Positions 1-6,229 of a DNA stretch of 7,128 bases are shown piece by piece (the stretch's first letter is position 1; each line of letters begins with the position of its first letter). The stretch lies in assembly GCA_026014605.1 (NCBI GenBank), contig JAOZIC010000222.1:8554-15681 (forward strand), written 5' to 3'. The translations under genes and the position numbers were made by a program. Origin of the DNA: Candidatus Bathyarchaeota archaeon. GTDB taxonomy: Archaea; Thermoproteota; Bathyarchaeia; Bathyarchaeales; Bathyarchaeaceae. The notes below the pieces were generated by a model that had not been told where the DNA came from, did not search any database, and worked only from the letters and a program-made list of their open reading frames with translations.

Positions 1-774
1 AATGACATTGAAGCAGAACTTGCAGACAGGCTACTAAAAGAAGAAGAAATTGAAGCCTCATCACAGACACTTTCACAGAAAAAGTATATTCTACGAGAGA
101 TGGACGATGAATATGATTCCCAAAGCAAAAACCTGCAAGTTAGAGGAAAAAGTGCCCTCGACTTTTTGATCAGAAACGTTCAACGCCTTGAAGATGAAAT
201 CGCCAAAACGAATGACGTCAAATCCCTTAACTTCATCAGAAAAATTGCAATGCGACAAAAACGGTACACTCTCACCCAGAAATTGAAAGATGCAAAACAC
301 CGTTTGTCTTTGGCAATGGAGACTTCCGCTGCTAAAAAACAAACAGGTGTTGACACGAAATCTGCTGACCTTGATGTTGACCAAAACAGTTCCAAGGATG
401 ACTTGACTGAAAGTGTAAAACGATTGGAAAATGAACTTGCTGAACTAAAGGACACTAAAACTAGTTTCCTTCAACCCCTCAAGAAACTTGCTCACGAACA
501 AAAAATTTCTGAAGTCACTCAGAAATTGAACACTGTAAAAGAGTTGCTTGAGTTAGCTGCGCAGAACTCTGCAGTTGAACAGCAACGAATTCGTGAAGAA
601 TACGAGAAAAAGAAACAAGCCGAACTCGAGAAGATGCAAAAACTAGAAAATGACATTGCAAGCAAAAGAACCGACGGCTCTATAGCAGCACGCAAAGAGG
701 CGATTCAAGCTTTGTCAAATGCAGTGAAGGCACTTACCCAACGAAACACCGAGCAACCGCAGAGTCCCACCTAA
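1..774 (+). CDS. Coiled-coil protein with internal duplication, 5'-truncated by window edge
   Basis: The frame is open from base 1 to the TAA at 772-774, giving 257 visible residues, so the true start lies upstream. The ATG at 100 is in frame but has no properly spaced ribosome binding site and is probably internal. The protein is almost entirely charged and helical (rich in K, E, Q, L), with no Cys and no membrane segment, which suggests a soluble cytoplasmic coiled coil. Numbering from base 1, residues 62-105 and 141-186 are two copies of one unit, both opening with RLE-D/N-E and containing TQKL near the end, about 20 of 44 positions identical. A weaker third start (KLENDIA) occurs at about 214. 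A linker rich in D, S and K separates copies one and two. The gene converges with the SPFH operon, 38 bp away. I do not recognise the family and propose no function. Confidence 0.8.
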   Translation, partial: NDIEAELADRLLKEEEIEASSQTLSQKKYILREMDDEYDSQSKNLQVRGKSALDFLIRNVQRLEDEIAKTNDVKSLNFIRKIAMRQKRYTLTQKLKDAKHRLSLAMETSAAKKQTGVDTKSADLDVDQNSSKDDLTESVKRLENELAELKDTKTSFLQPLKKLAHEQKISEVTQKLNTVKELLELAAQNSAVEQQRIREEYEKKKQAELEKMQKLENDIASKRTDGSIAARKEAIQALSNAVKALTQRNTEQPQSPT

Positions 775-812
775 AAGATGCAAAACCCTGTGTATGCCCT
801 GTTTAAGACTTG

Positions 813-1889
813 TTATTGCAGTTTCTCACCGCAGCTTCCACAGAACTTGTTTGTGGACAAGTTTTCTGCTTTACATTTTGGGCAGTTAATCTTTTGCGGC
901 TTCATTGGAGACCCACAGTTGCCACAGAACTTCATCGTTTCAGGCATCATTGCTCCACATTTCGGGCAAGCAACCTTAGCCACAGGAGCAAGACTCTTGC
1001 CACAGTTTCCACAGAATTTGGTTCCCGCAGCGTTTTGGGCTCCACAGTTAGAACACAAAACCACCTGCTGAGGTGCACCTGCCTGAGTTGGTTGTTGTTG
1101 CATCGCCTTTCCTAGCGCAGTTCCCATTGCTATTCCAACACCTGCACCTACACCAGCTGCCGCTGCGCCTCCGCTTCCTTCCGGAATTTCTGCGGTTGTT
1201 TCTTTCATGTACTGCATGGTCATTGCCTGTTGACCCATGGTGGTGGCGAAACGTCTGGCTTCTTCAGGTATCTTAACGCCTTCAAAGACTGTGTCAATGA
1301 TTTTCAGGCCTATTCGCGCTGCCTCATCCTTTATGATTAAAGCAACTTTGTCTGTGGTTTCGTCTACGTTCTTTACAACATTGAATATGTCGTGGTTAGC
1401 AAACTCGTCGATAACCCGTTCGTTGATAAATCCGCGGATGTAGTTTTCGATATCTGCAGAGTTGCTTGCTTCGCGGTTGCCAAAGAATTCGATTACAAAC
1501 AGTTTGGGGTCTTCAACCTTGTACAACAGGTAACCGTAGTAACCAAGTTCAGCTTGATACTGAATATTTCCGCTCGGCGCAGAATATGCTTGGCCACCGA
1601 ATTTGCCTTTGAATTGGCTGTTGCTTACAAAGATTACTTCGCATTCAAAGATGTCCCCAATAATCCTTAGTGCCTTTAGTGCTCCAGTTAACAGTGGAAT
1701 GTTGTTGCTTGTGATTGTGTGCCTTCCTGGACCAAAAACGTCGTAGGCTTTTCCGTCACGGAAGAAAATTGCCCACTGGTTTTCTTTAACAACAACTTGG
1801 CTTCCATATTTCAAGGAAAGGTTAGGAAATCTGTACGCAACATCGTCTGCGCCAGCAAAATCCCATGAAACTTTTTCTATTATTGGCAT
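813..1889 (-). CDS. SPFH-domain protein with three C-terminal zinc ribbons (YdjI/COG4260-like)
   Basis: 358 residues. The N-terminal three fifths (about 25-225) match the Band_7_1 type of SPFH/prohibitin fold, including VVKENQWAIFFRDGK at 33-47, a PGRHTIT turn at 54-60 and NIPLL at 63-67. There is no N-terminal membrane helix, unlike stomatins. A Gly/Ala-rich flexible or weakly hydrophobic stretch follows at 238-260. Three zinc ribbons of pattern CX2CX10CX2C come next: Cys 279/282/293/296, 308/311/322/325 and 336/339/350/353. The start ATG at 1889 has a good site, TAGGAG, about 9 nt upstream, which overlaps the stop of the preceding gene; translation is probably coupled. In Bacillus, YdjI-type proteins are linked to membrane-stress complexes with PspA-family proteins. 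A similar scaffold role here is inference. Three ribbons is more than the one or two often seen. Family call is firm, function is not. Confidence 0.9.
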   Translation of the reverse strand: MPIIEKVSWDFAGADDVAYRFPNLSLKYGSQVVVKENQWAIFFRDGKAYDVFGPGRHTITSNNIPLLTGALKALRIIGDIFECEVIFVSNSQFKGKFGGQAYSAPSGNIQYQAELGYYGYLLYKVEDPKLFVIEFFGNREASNSADIENYIRGFINERVIDEFANHDIFNVVKNVDETTDKVALIIKDEAARIGLKIIDTVFEGVKIPEEARRFATTMGQQAMTMQYMKETTAEIPEGSGGAAAAGVGAGVGIAMGTALGKAMQQQPTQAGAPQQVVLCSNCGAQNAAGTKFCGNCGKSLAPVAKVACPKCGAMMPETMKFCGNCGSPMKPQKINCPKCKAENLSTNKFCGSCGEKLQ

Positions 1890-1902
1890 CTTTTTTATTC
1901 TC

Positions 1903-2448
1903 CTAAATTTCTAATGGCCTGAAGTGTCCTTCGCGTTCATTCCATTTATCTTCAAAAGATAGTAATAAACTCTTTACGTTCTTTACTTCCGCAGAAACGG
2001 TTTCCCAGTTTTCTGCTTCGACTTCGCTCTTGGTCTTTTCAACCGCAGCTTTCAGCGCTTCAACGTCTGTGCCTACTTCTTTGTCGAGGTTAAAAATCCG
2101 CGCTAGTTCCTCTTCGCGTATGTGACCTTTGCGGTCCATTAATCCCGCGTAACCGTAGTCTGCGTGATGAACTTTTTCCATGACGCGGTCAAGGACTTGG
2201 ATAACTTTTTTGTAGTCTCTGCTTGAGCCTGCGCCTGCATCCAACGCTTCTAGATACAGGTCTTCCCATACGTGGCGTAGGTCTCTTAGTGTGGCGTAGT
2301 AGTTGTCTCGAAGTTTTTTGTCTAGTTCTCTTAGGTCTTCTTTTGTTCCGTAACCTAATGTGAAGAAGTTTTGAATCTTGCTTAGAATTCCTTGTTTATC
2401 TTTTACTTTCTTGATTGTTTCCTTCTCAGACAAATCATGTACCCCCAC
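1903..2448 (-). CDS. Helical protein of unknown function, operon partner of the SPFH/zinc-ribbon protein
   Basis: 181 residues, GTG start at 2448; no other in-frame Met exists before about residue 90, so GTG is the only sensible start. A weak AGGT sits about 5-6 nt upstream. The sequence is rich in charged residues and predicted helical throughout. Visible landmarks are a short aromatic patch near residues 23-36 (IQNFFTLGYGTKEDL), which could be an amphipathic contact, a YYATLRDLRHVWEDLY segment around 50-65, a Gly-rich loop (DAGAGSS), and a C-terminal acidic helix ending in REGHFRPLEI. There are no Cys and no transmembrane helix. Its stop codon lies inside the ribosome binding site of the downstream SPFH gene, so the two products are probably made together and may interact. 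I do not recognise the family; it shows no clear PspA signature. Confidence 0.85.
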   Translation of the reverse strand: MGVHDLSEKETIKKVKDKQGILSKIQNFFTLGYGTKEDLRELDKKLRDNYYATLRDLRHVWEDLYLEALDAGAGSSRDYKKVIQVLDRVMEKVHHADYGYAGLMDRKGHIREEELARIFNLDKEVGTDVEALKAAVEKTKSEVEAENWETVSAEVKNVKSLLLSFEDKWNEREGHFRPLEI

Positions 2449-2452
2449 AAAT

Positions 2453-2471
2453 TACCTATAGGTAGTCTACC
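2453..2471. promoter_or_regulatory. Nested palindromes in the leader of the SPFH operon
   Basis: TACCTATAGGTA (2453-2464) is a perfect 12-bp palindrome and overlaps a second one, GGTAG-T-CTACC (2461-2471). They lie 5-23 nt before the GTG start of the helical-protein gene and downstream of a TATA-like TTTTATCTTAAA (minus strand, 2488-2499), so they fall at the expected transcription start or in the 5' leader. They could be a repressor site or an RNA hairpin that affects ribosome access. Confidence 0.45.
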
Positions 2472-2487
2472 CTAGATTGTGTATACC

Positions 2488-2499
2488 TTTAAGATAAAA
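2488..2499 (-). promoter_or_regulatory. Candidate TATA box of the SPFH operon
   Basis: TTTTATCTTAAA on the minus strand is the best TATA-like match in the 80-bp gap upstream of the helical-protein gene. Transcription would start about 25 nt further, near 2465-2470, leaving a short leader that contains the nested palindromes. Read-through from the radical SAM gene upstream on the same strand is also possible. Confidence 0.35.
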
Positions 2500-2528
2500 C
2501 TTCTTGACTCCCAGTTTGGTGTCTGTGG

Positions 2529-3554
2529 TTAGAATTTGTCTTTTATCCACCGTATCATAAAATACGGGTACTTAATCAAAGAAACAACATACATGCAGTT
2601 AATCGAGCAGTCCTTGCAAAAATCCCAGCTACCACATTCTTTGATGATGGTTTTAGCTTTCTGCGTTTTAAATGCGTCCTTGAGTTTTTCGTCTTTTTTA
2701 ATCTCCATCAAAGTGAAAAATGGGCAAGGCAACGCAACAGCGCCATCAGGTTTAATCGCTACTGTAGTAGCTGCCGACGAACATTTGATAACATTGTTAA
2801 AGCCGCCCATTGACTGGAACTTGAAGTAGTCGCTTTCAAAATGGATTTTTTTATATTGCTTTTTTTCTTCCCGCAGTTTTTGCAAAATAATGCTGTTGGC
2901 GTCCATCTTCATATCTTGGGCGTCGGTTACATCCACAAATTCTCTTGGAACATTGTCAACTGCAGAAAAATGGATGGGCAACTCAAGAGATTTTGCAAAC
3001 TCGATTGTGTCATCTATATGGCCAAAGGTTTCTTTGGTTATTACCGACAGCAAATCCATTTCTACACCCAGCTTTCGTGCGTTTTGGATGTTCTTTTTGA
3101 CCGTGTCAAAGGCGTCTACGCCTCTGGTTTGGTTGAATGTTTGTTTGTGGTTAACGTCAAAAGAAACAGCCAAGGCGTCGGTGTGTTTTGAGATGTCGTC
3201 AATTTTTTTGTCTAATAATATTGCGTTGGTAACAAGTCCTGTGAATACGCCAATTTCTTTGCTGGAAAACTTGAGCAGTTCTCCTAGGTCGTTTCTTAGC
3301 AGGGGTTCACCGCCCGTGAAGCTCACAACTGAACCGCCCAAATCGTAGGCTTCAACCAGCCGATGTTTGATTTCTTGGGTGGTTGCCTCTTTTGCTAGGT
3401 CCTTTTTTCTCCAGATGTTACAGAACACACATTTCATGTTGCATCGGTATGTGCACTCGTAATGGACAAACATGGGGTGAACTGGGTTTTCGTTCAAAAA
3501 ACTGTGCAACCTAGACCGCACAATGCTGTTTAGCAGATTGATTTTACTTGGCAC
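2529..3554 (-). CDS. Radical SAM protein with SPASM-like C-terminus
   Basis: 341 residues, GTG start at 3554; an in-frame TGA four codons upstream limits the start. The radical SAM [4Fe-4S] motif CX3CX2C is Cys38-Cys42-Cys45 (CNMKCVFC), followed by the SAM-contacting GGEP at 81-84. Six further cysteines follow: Cys258, Cys277, Cys307, Cys313, Cys316 and Cys320, with Cys277 in a PDG...LPCPFF context typical of SPASM/twitch domains that hold auxiliary iron-sulfur clusters. The last pattern (CX5CX2CX3C) resembles SPASM but is not the full seven-Cys set. The C-terminal 20 residues are aromatic and basic, possibly a membrane or partner contact. MoaA/PqqE/HpnH-like enzymes in this group modify peptides, cofactors or lipids; the substrate here cannot be told. 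An alternative start at Met28 (3473) would leave only ten residues before the first cluster Cys. It is divergent from the second radical SAM gene. Confidence 0.88.
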   Translation of the reverse strand: MPSKINLLNSIVRSRLHSFLNENPVHPMFVHYECTYRCNMKCVFCNIWRKKDLAKEATTQEIKHRLVEAYDLGGSVVSFTGGEPLLRNDLGELLKFSSKEIGVFTGLVTNAILLDKKIDDISKHTDALAVSFDVNHKQTFNQTRGVDAFDTVKKNIQNARKLGVEMDLLSVITKETFGHIDDTIEFAKSLELPIHFSAVDNVPREFVDVTDAQDMKMDANSIILQKLREEKKQYKKIHFESDYFKFQSMGGFNNVIKCSSAATTVAIKPDGAVALPCPFFTLMEIKKDEKLKDAFKTQKAKTIIKECGSWDFCKDCSINCMYVVSLIKYPYFMIRWIKDKF

Positions 3555-3716
3555 AACTACAATTCAGTTTATTTCCTTTTTTAGATTTATCATTAAAACA
3601 GCATAACACCAAAACTGGATATTTGTTGCTTCATTTTGGAACGGTAGATTTTTGTTCACGGAAAAGTTTACGTTTGCCAAAGTTTGTGAAATACTAAAAC
3701 GGTAACGTGTCTTGAG
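3555..3716. promoter_or_regulatory. Divergent promoter region between the two radical SAM genes
   Basis: This 162-bp AT-rich gap separates two divergent starts. On the minus strand, an AT-rich TTTTAATGATAAATC stretch at about 3586-3598 could be the TATA box for the leftward gene. On the plus strand, AATACTAAAA at 3690-3699 lies about 23-27 nt before the GTG at 3717, the spacing expected from TATA box to transcription start, so the rightward transcript may be leaderless. A loose inverted pair CCAAAA (3609-3614) and TTTTGG (3634-3639) lies between the two. The sites are assigned by eye and are tentative. Confidence 0.4.
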
Positions 3717-4847
3717 GTGTCTGGGCTGCTGTTTCATTTGCTGTTAACCACTAACTGCGACCTGAAATGCAGATACTGTTACGGAAAATCGTGCGACGAT
3801 ATGGACGCGGATTTTGGCGATTTCACTGTAGATTACGGTGTCCCACCAGAAATCAACTACGACATAAATGTTTTGAAACAGTTTATGCGCAAAGACCCCC
3901 AGCCTGTTCTGATTTTTTACGGCGGAGAACCCATGCTTTGTATCGACAAAATCAGGCAGATAATGGACACGGTATCCGCGCGGCAGTTTAATATCCAAAC
4001 AAACGGGTTGCACCTGCACCAGCTTGAACCCGAATACGTGAACAGGTTTACTTCCATTTTTGTTTCGTTAGATGGTGACCAAAAACTAACAGATTACTAC
4101 CGCGGAAACGGTATCTACAAAAAAGTAACAGACAACCTTAACCTGATACGAAAAAATGGTTACACTGGCGAAATAATCGCCCGAATGACCCTGATGGAAC
4201 AAACAGACATCTACCCCCAAATCAGGTGGCTGCTAAACAACCCTGACCACAGTTTTTCTTCGATACATTGGCAGCTTGACGCAGGATTCTGGAAAACAGA
4301 TTTCCCAAAAAGACAGTTCAAACAATGGGTTGAACATAGTTACAACCCGCAGATACAGCAACTCGTGCAGTATTGGGTAGACCAAATGGAAACATCTGGC
4401 AAAGTTTTGAAGCTCTACCCGTTACTTGCTGTTATGCAGTCGCTATTGCTTAACGAACAAAGTAAACTGCGGTGCGGTTCGGGGTGGGCAAACTACAGTA
4501 TACAAACCAACGGAACCATAATCCCATGCCCAGCCATGAGCGGAATGAAAGACTACTATCTAGGACATATTCAAGATGCGCATCCGTTACAGCTTAAGCA
4601 AGTGTTTGTGGACCAACCCTGCAGTAGCTGCACAATTTTGGGTGAATGCGGCGGACGGTGCCTTTATGCAAACATAACAAAGCAGTGGACTTTGGAGCAG
4701 TACGGTTTGGTGTGCAAAACAGTACAAAATATGGTTGAATCGCTAAAATCGGCGTTGCCAACGGTCAACGCGTTAATCGAAAACAAAACCATTAGTTTGT
4801 CCGATTTTTGGCACCTGAAATACAACAGTTGCGAAGTAATCCCCTAG
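3717..4847 (+). CDS. Radical SAM/SPASM enzyme, AF1577-like (TIGR04084-type), putative peptide-modifying
   Basis: 376 residues. The radical SAM cluster motif is right at the N-terminus: Cys14-Cys18-Cys21 (CDLKCRYC), followed by YGGEP at 68-72. The C-terminal half carries a complete seven-Cys SPASM set: Cys253, Cys271 (NGTIIPCPAM), then Cys302-X2-Cys305-X5-Cys311-X3-Cys315, and Cys333. This predicts two auxiliary [4Fe-4S] clusters. The very early cluster motif, the FHLLLTTNCDLKC opening and the overall length fit the archaeal AF1577-type family, annotated as putative peptide-modifying; I name it from memory of the family. No small Cys- or Gly-rich precursor peptide is visible beside it. The GTG start has no spaced Shine-Dalgarno site; a TATA-like box 23-27 nt upstream suggests leaderless expression. 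Cytoplasmic and oxygen-sensitive by family. Substrate unknown. Confidence 0.9.
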   Translation: MSGLLFHLLLTTNCDLKCRYCYGKSCDDMDADFGDFTVDYGVPPEINYDINVLKQFMRKDPQPVLIFYGGEPMLCIDKIRQIMDTVSARQFNIQTNGLHLHQLEPEYVNRFTSIFVSLDGDQKLTDYYRGNGIYKKVTDNLNLIRKNGYTGEIIARMTLMEQTDIYPQIRWLLNNPDHSFSSIHWQLDAGFWKTDFPKRQFKQWVEHSYNPQIQQLVQYWVDQMETSGKVLKLYPLLAVMQSLLLNEQSKLRCGSGWANYSIQTNGTIIPCPAMSGMKDYYLGHIQDAHPLQLKQVFVDQPCSSCTILGECGGRCLYANITKQWTLEQYGLVCKTVQNMVESLKSALPTVNALIENKTISLSDFWHLKYNSCEVIP

Positions 4848-4875
4848 TTGTCCTTGGTGGATGTGTAAAGTTTTA

Positions 4876-4891
4876 ATGCGTAAATACGCAT
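4876..4891. promoter_or_regulatory. Near-perfect 16-bp palindrome, candidate operator of the slipin gene
   Basis: ATGCGTA-AA-TACGCAT has two perfect 7-bp arms around a 2-bp centre, and the symmetry resumes one base further out (TT at 4873-4874 against AA at 4893-4894). It lies 44 bp before the slipin start and overlaps AT-rich sequence (TTTTAATG, CATAAAC) where a TATA box would sit. The 2-nt centre is too short for an RNA hairpin loop, so a dimeric DNA-binding regulator is the more natural reading. No second copy of the arms was seen in the window. Confidence 0.5.
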
Positions 4892-4916
4892 AAACTGATT
4901 TTGATACTGAATCATC

Positions 4917-4938
4917 AGGAGATAAAATGAAAAAATGA
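4917..4938 (+). promoter_or_regulatory. Shine-Dalgarno site and overlapping 3-codon minigene (M-K-K-stop) at the slipin start
   Basis: AGGAG (4917-4921) is ideally spaced for the ATG at 4927, which reads ATG AAA AAA TGA. The TGA (4936-4938) overlaps the slipin ATG (4935-4937) as ATGA. Either the ribosome initiates directly at 4935 with long spacing, or terminates on the minigene and re-initiates, or the A6 run (4930-4935) is one base short in this sequence. Confidence 0.4.
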
Positions 4939-5837
4939 GTGAAAAAAAACTAGAATATTCCCGTTCACCAGCACCTTTTATGTTCTTCATAGTCTTAGCG
5001 ATAATCTTTGGCGTGCTAACCGCTTTTAGTTTTCCAAGTGGTATCGCTTTACTTTTCGGGCTGTTAACACTAGTGTGTTTAGTTCCATTGCCTTCAACAG
5101 TTTCAATAAACAAAGAGTGGGAAGAAGCAATAATCCTTCGTTTCGGAAAATTCCAAAGACTTGTTGGACCCGGATTTTTCTTCAAATGGCCGTTTCTTGA
5201 AACTTTCATAAAACAAGACAAACGAATCATCAACCTAGACATTTCCCGACAAGAAGTCATGACCAAAGACAACATCAGCGTAACCGTAGACGCCGTAGTT
5301 TTCGTGAAAATTGTTAACACAAAATTTAGCATCGTAAACATCCGAAACGTCTGGGACAGCGTCATGAAATACGCCCAAACAACAATGCGTGACGTGGTCG
5401 GAGACGTAGAACTAGACGAACTCCTAGCGCGCAGAGACGAAGTAGCCGAAAAAATCGCAAACATAGTCGACCGCGAAACATCAGACTGGGGAGTAGACAT
5501 AATATCAGTAAAACTTCAAACCGTAGAACTGCCCGAAGACATGAAACGAGTAATCGCCCGTCAAGCCGAAGCTGAACGAGAAAAACGTGCAGTAATAATC
5601 AAAAGTGAAGGTGAACTAACCGCAGCCGAAAACTTGGAGAAAGCAGTCAGCAAAATGAGCAACCGCGCAATGTATCTGCGATCACTTTCAAGCCTAGAAG
5701 ACATCAGCTTTGACCAAAGCAACACAATCGTTTTTGCGGTGCCTCTGGACATCGTTAATGGAGAAGTCGTAGGATTATCTGCTTTTGCCGAAGCAAACAA
5801 GGCTGTAAAGAAGACAAAAACCAAATCTAAGGATTAA
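4935..5837 (+). CDS. Slipin/stomatin-like SPFH membrane protein
   Basis: 300 residues. A short basic N-terminus is followed by two hydrophobic stretches, about 14-32 and 36-52, forming a membrane hairpin or two helices. The SPFH domain runs from about 56 to 205 (EEAIILRFGKFQRLVGPGFF start; DISRQEVMTKDNISVTVDAVVF core). A stomatin coiled coil follows (QAEAEREKRAVIIKSEGEL, 210-228), then a basic Lys/Thr tail. Stomatin/slipin proteins oligomerise at membranes and in archaea are often encoded with an NfeD protein and cleaved by a partner protease; no NfeD gene is next to this one. AGGAG at 4917-4921 lies 13 nt from this ATG but only 5 nt from an out-of-frame ATG at 4927. An in-frame stop at 4923-4925 rules out extension. 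It converges with a small membrane protein gene. Confidence 0.92.
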   Translation: MSEKKLEYSRSPAPFMFFIVLAIIFGVLTAFSFPSGIALLFGLLTLVCLVPLPSTVSINKEWEEAIILRFGKFQRLVGPGFFFKWPFLETFIKQDKRIINLDISRQEVMTKDNISVTVDAVVFVKIVNTKFSIVNIRNVWDSVMKYAQTTMRDVVGDVELDELLARRDEVAEKIANIVDRETSDWGVDIISVKLQTVELPEDMKRVIARQAEAEREKRAVIIKSEGELTAAENLEKAVSKMSNRAMYLRSLSSLEDISFDQSNTIVFAVPLDIVNGEVVGLSAFAEANKAVKKTKTKSKD

Positions 5838-5852
5838 AAAAAATAAAGGGGA

Positions 5853-5860
5853 GTTTTGTT
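5853..5860 (+). terminator. T-rich tract after the slipin gene
   Basis: TTTTGTTT lies 15 nt after the slipin stop codon. Archaeal RNA polymerase stops at T-rich tracts without needing a hairpin, so this is a plausible terminator for the rightward transcript. Evidence is the sequence only. Confidence 0.35.
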
Positions 5861-5893
5861 TCACATTCTGGACTAAAATGCCCAGAGTGTGAA
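5860..5893. repeat. 12-bp inverted repeat (hairpin) at the junction of convergent genes
   Basis: TTCACATTCTGG (5860-5871) pairs with CCAGAGTGTGAA (5882-5893): 11 Watson-Crick pairs and one T-G, around a 10-nt loop. The stop codon of the leftward membrane-protein gene (5873-5875) lies in the loop, and the right arm is part of its coding sequence. Neither strand has a T-run directly after the stem, so it is not a textbook intrinsic terminator; it may shape the 3' ends of both transcripts. Confidence 0.6.
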
Positions 5894-6229
5894 CAAACCA
5901 ATTCCGATAGCGCCAAGGATGACAATTATCACCACGAAGATGATTGCCGCAAGCACAGCGATTGCGAATGCTTTGAGCCATCCACAGTCAAAGAAGTGCT
6001 TCACCAGACCCAGCAGTATTATTAACAATATTATAGCTGCAATGATTCCGTCAAACATTGCGTTGAAAACTGTGCTGATAACTGTGCCAAGAACAACAAT
6101 CCAAATGGCGTCAACAAACTTTGCGTTCTCTTTACCTGCGAGTGTTCTTCCCGCTAACCAAAGAACTGGTGCCATAACAATGATGTTTACTACAATCTGA
6201 ATCAGCAGTACATCCAAATCAATTGCCAA
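5873..6229 (-). CDS. Small multi-pass membrane protein of unknown function
   Basis: 118 residues, mostly hydrophobic. Likely transmembrane segments are about 6-26, 38-59, 61-80 and 84-116, the last long enough to be one long or two short helices. Conspicuous charged positions are Arg28, Lys33, Glu34 and Lys37 in the first loop and Lys-His near 76-77. One Cys lies in the DCGW loop after the third helix. The start is TTG at 6229, chosen because a strong AGGAGG lies 9 nt upstream and an in-frame TAG at 6254-6256 prevents further extension. A nearer ATG at 6234-6236 is out of frame and only 2 nt from the site. The gene converges with the slipin gene; whether the products interact is unknown. I do not recognise the family. 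Confidence 0.75.
   Translation of the reverse strand: MAIDLDVLLIQIVVNIIVMAPVLWLAGRTLAGKENAKFVDAIWIVVLGTVISTVFNAMFDGIIAAIILLIILLGLVKHFFDCGWLKAFAIAVLAAIIFVVIIVILGAIGIGLFTLWAF

Noticed and set aside
100..774. ATG at 100 as the true start of the coiled-coil gene
   Set aside because: The frame is open to base 1 with the same charged helical composition, and no properly spaced ribosome site precedes the ATG.
775..812. Hairpin terminator between the convergent coiled-coil and SPFH genes
   Set aside because: There is a CAGGG direct repeat and a modest minus-strand T-rich stretch, but no stem worth calling.
2890..3348. 152-codon plus-strand open frame
   Set aside because: Antisense to the leftward radical SAM gene, whose catalytic motifs make the minus-strand frame the real one.
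4844..5500. 218-codon minus-strand open frame
   Set aside because: It is antisense to the slipin gene, rich in Ser/Thr/Arg as expected of a shadow frame, and has no recognisable domain.
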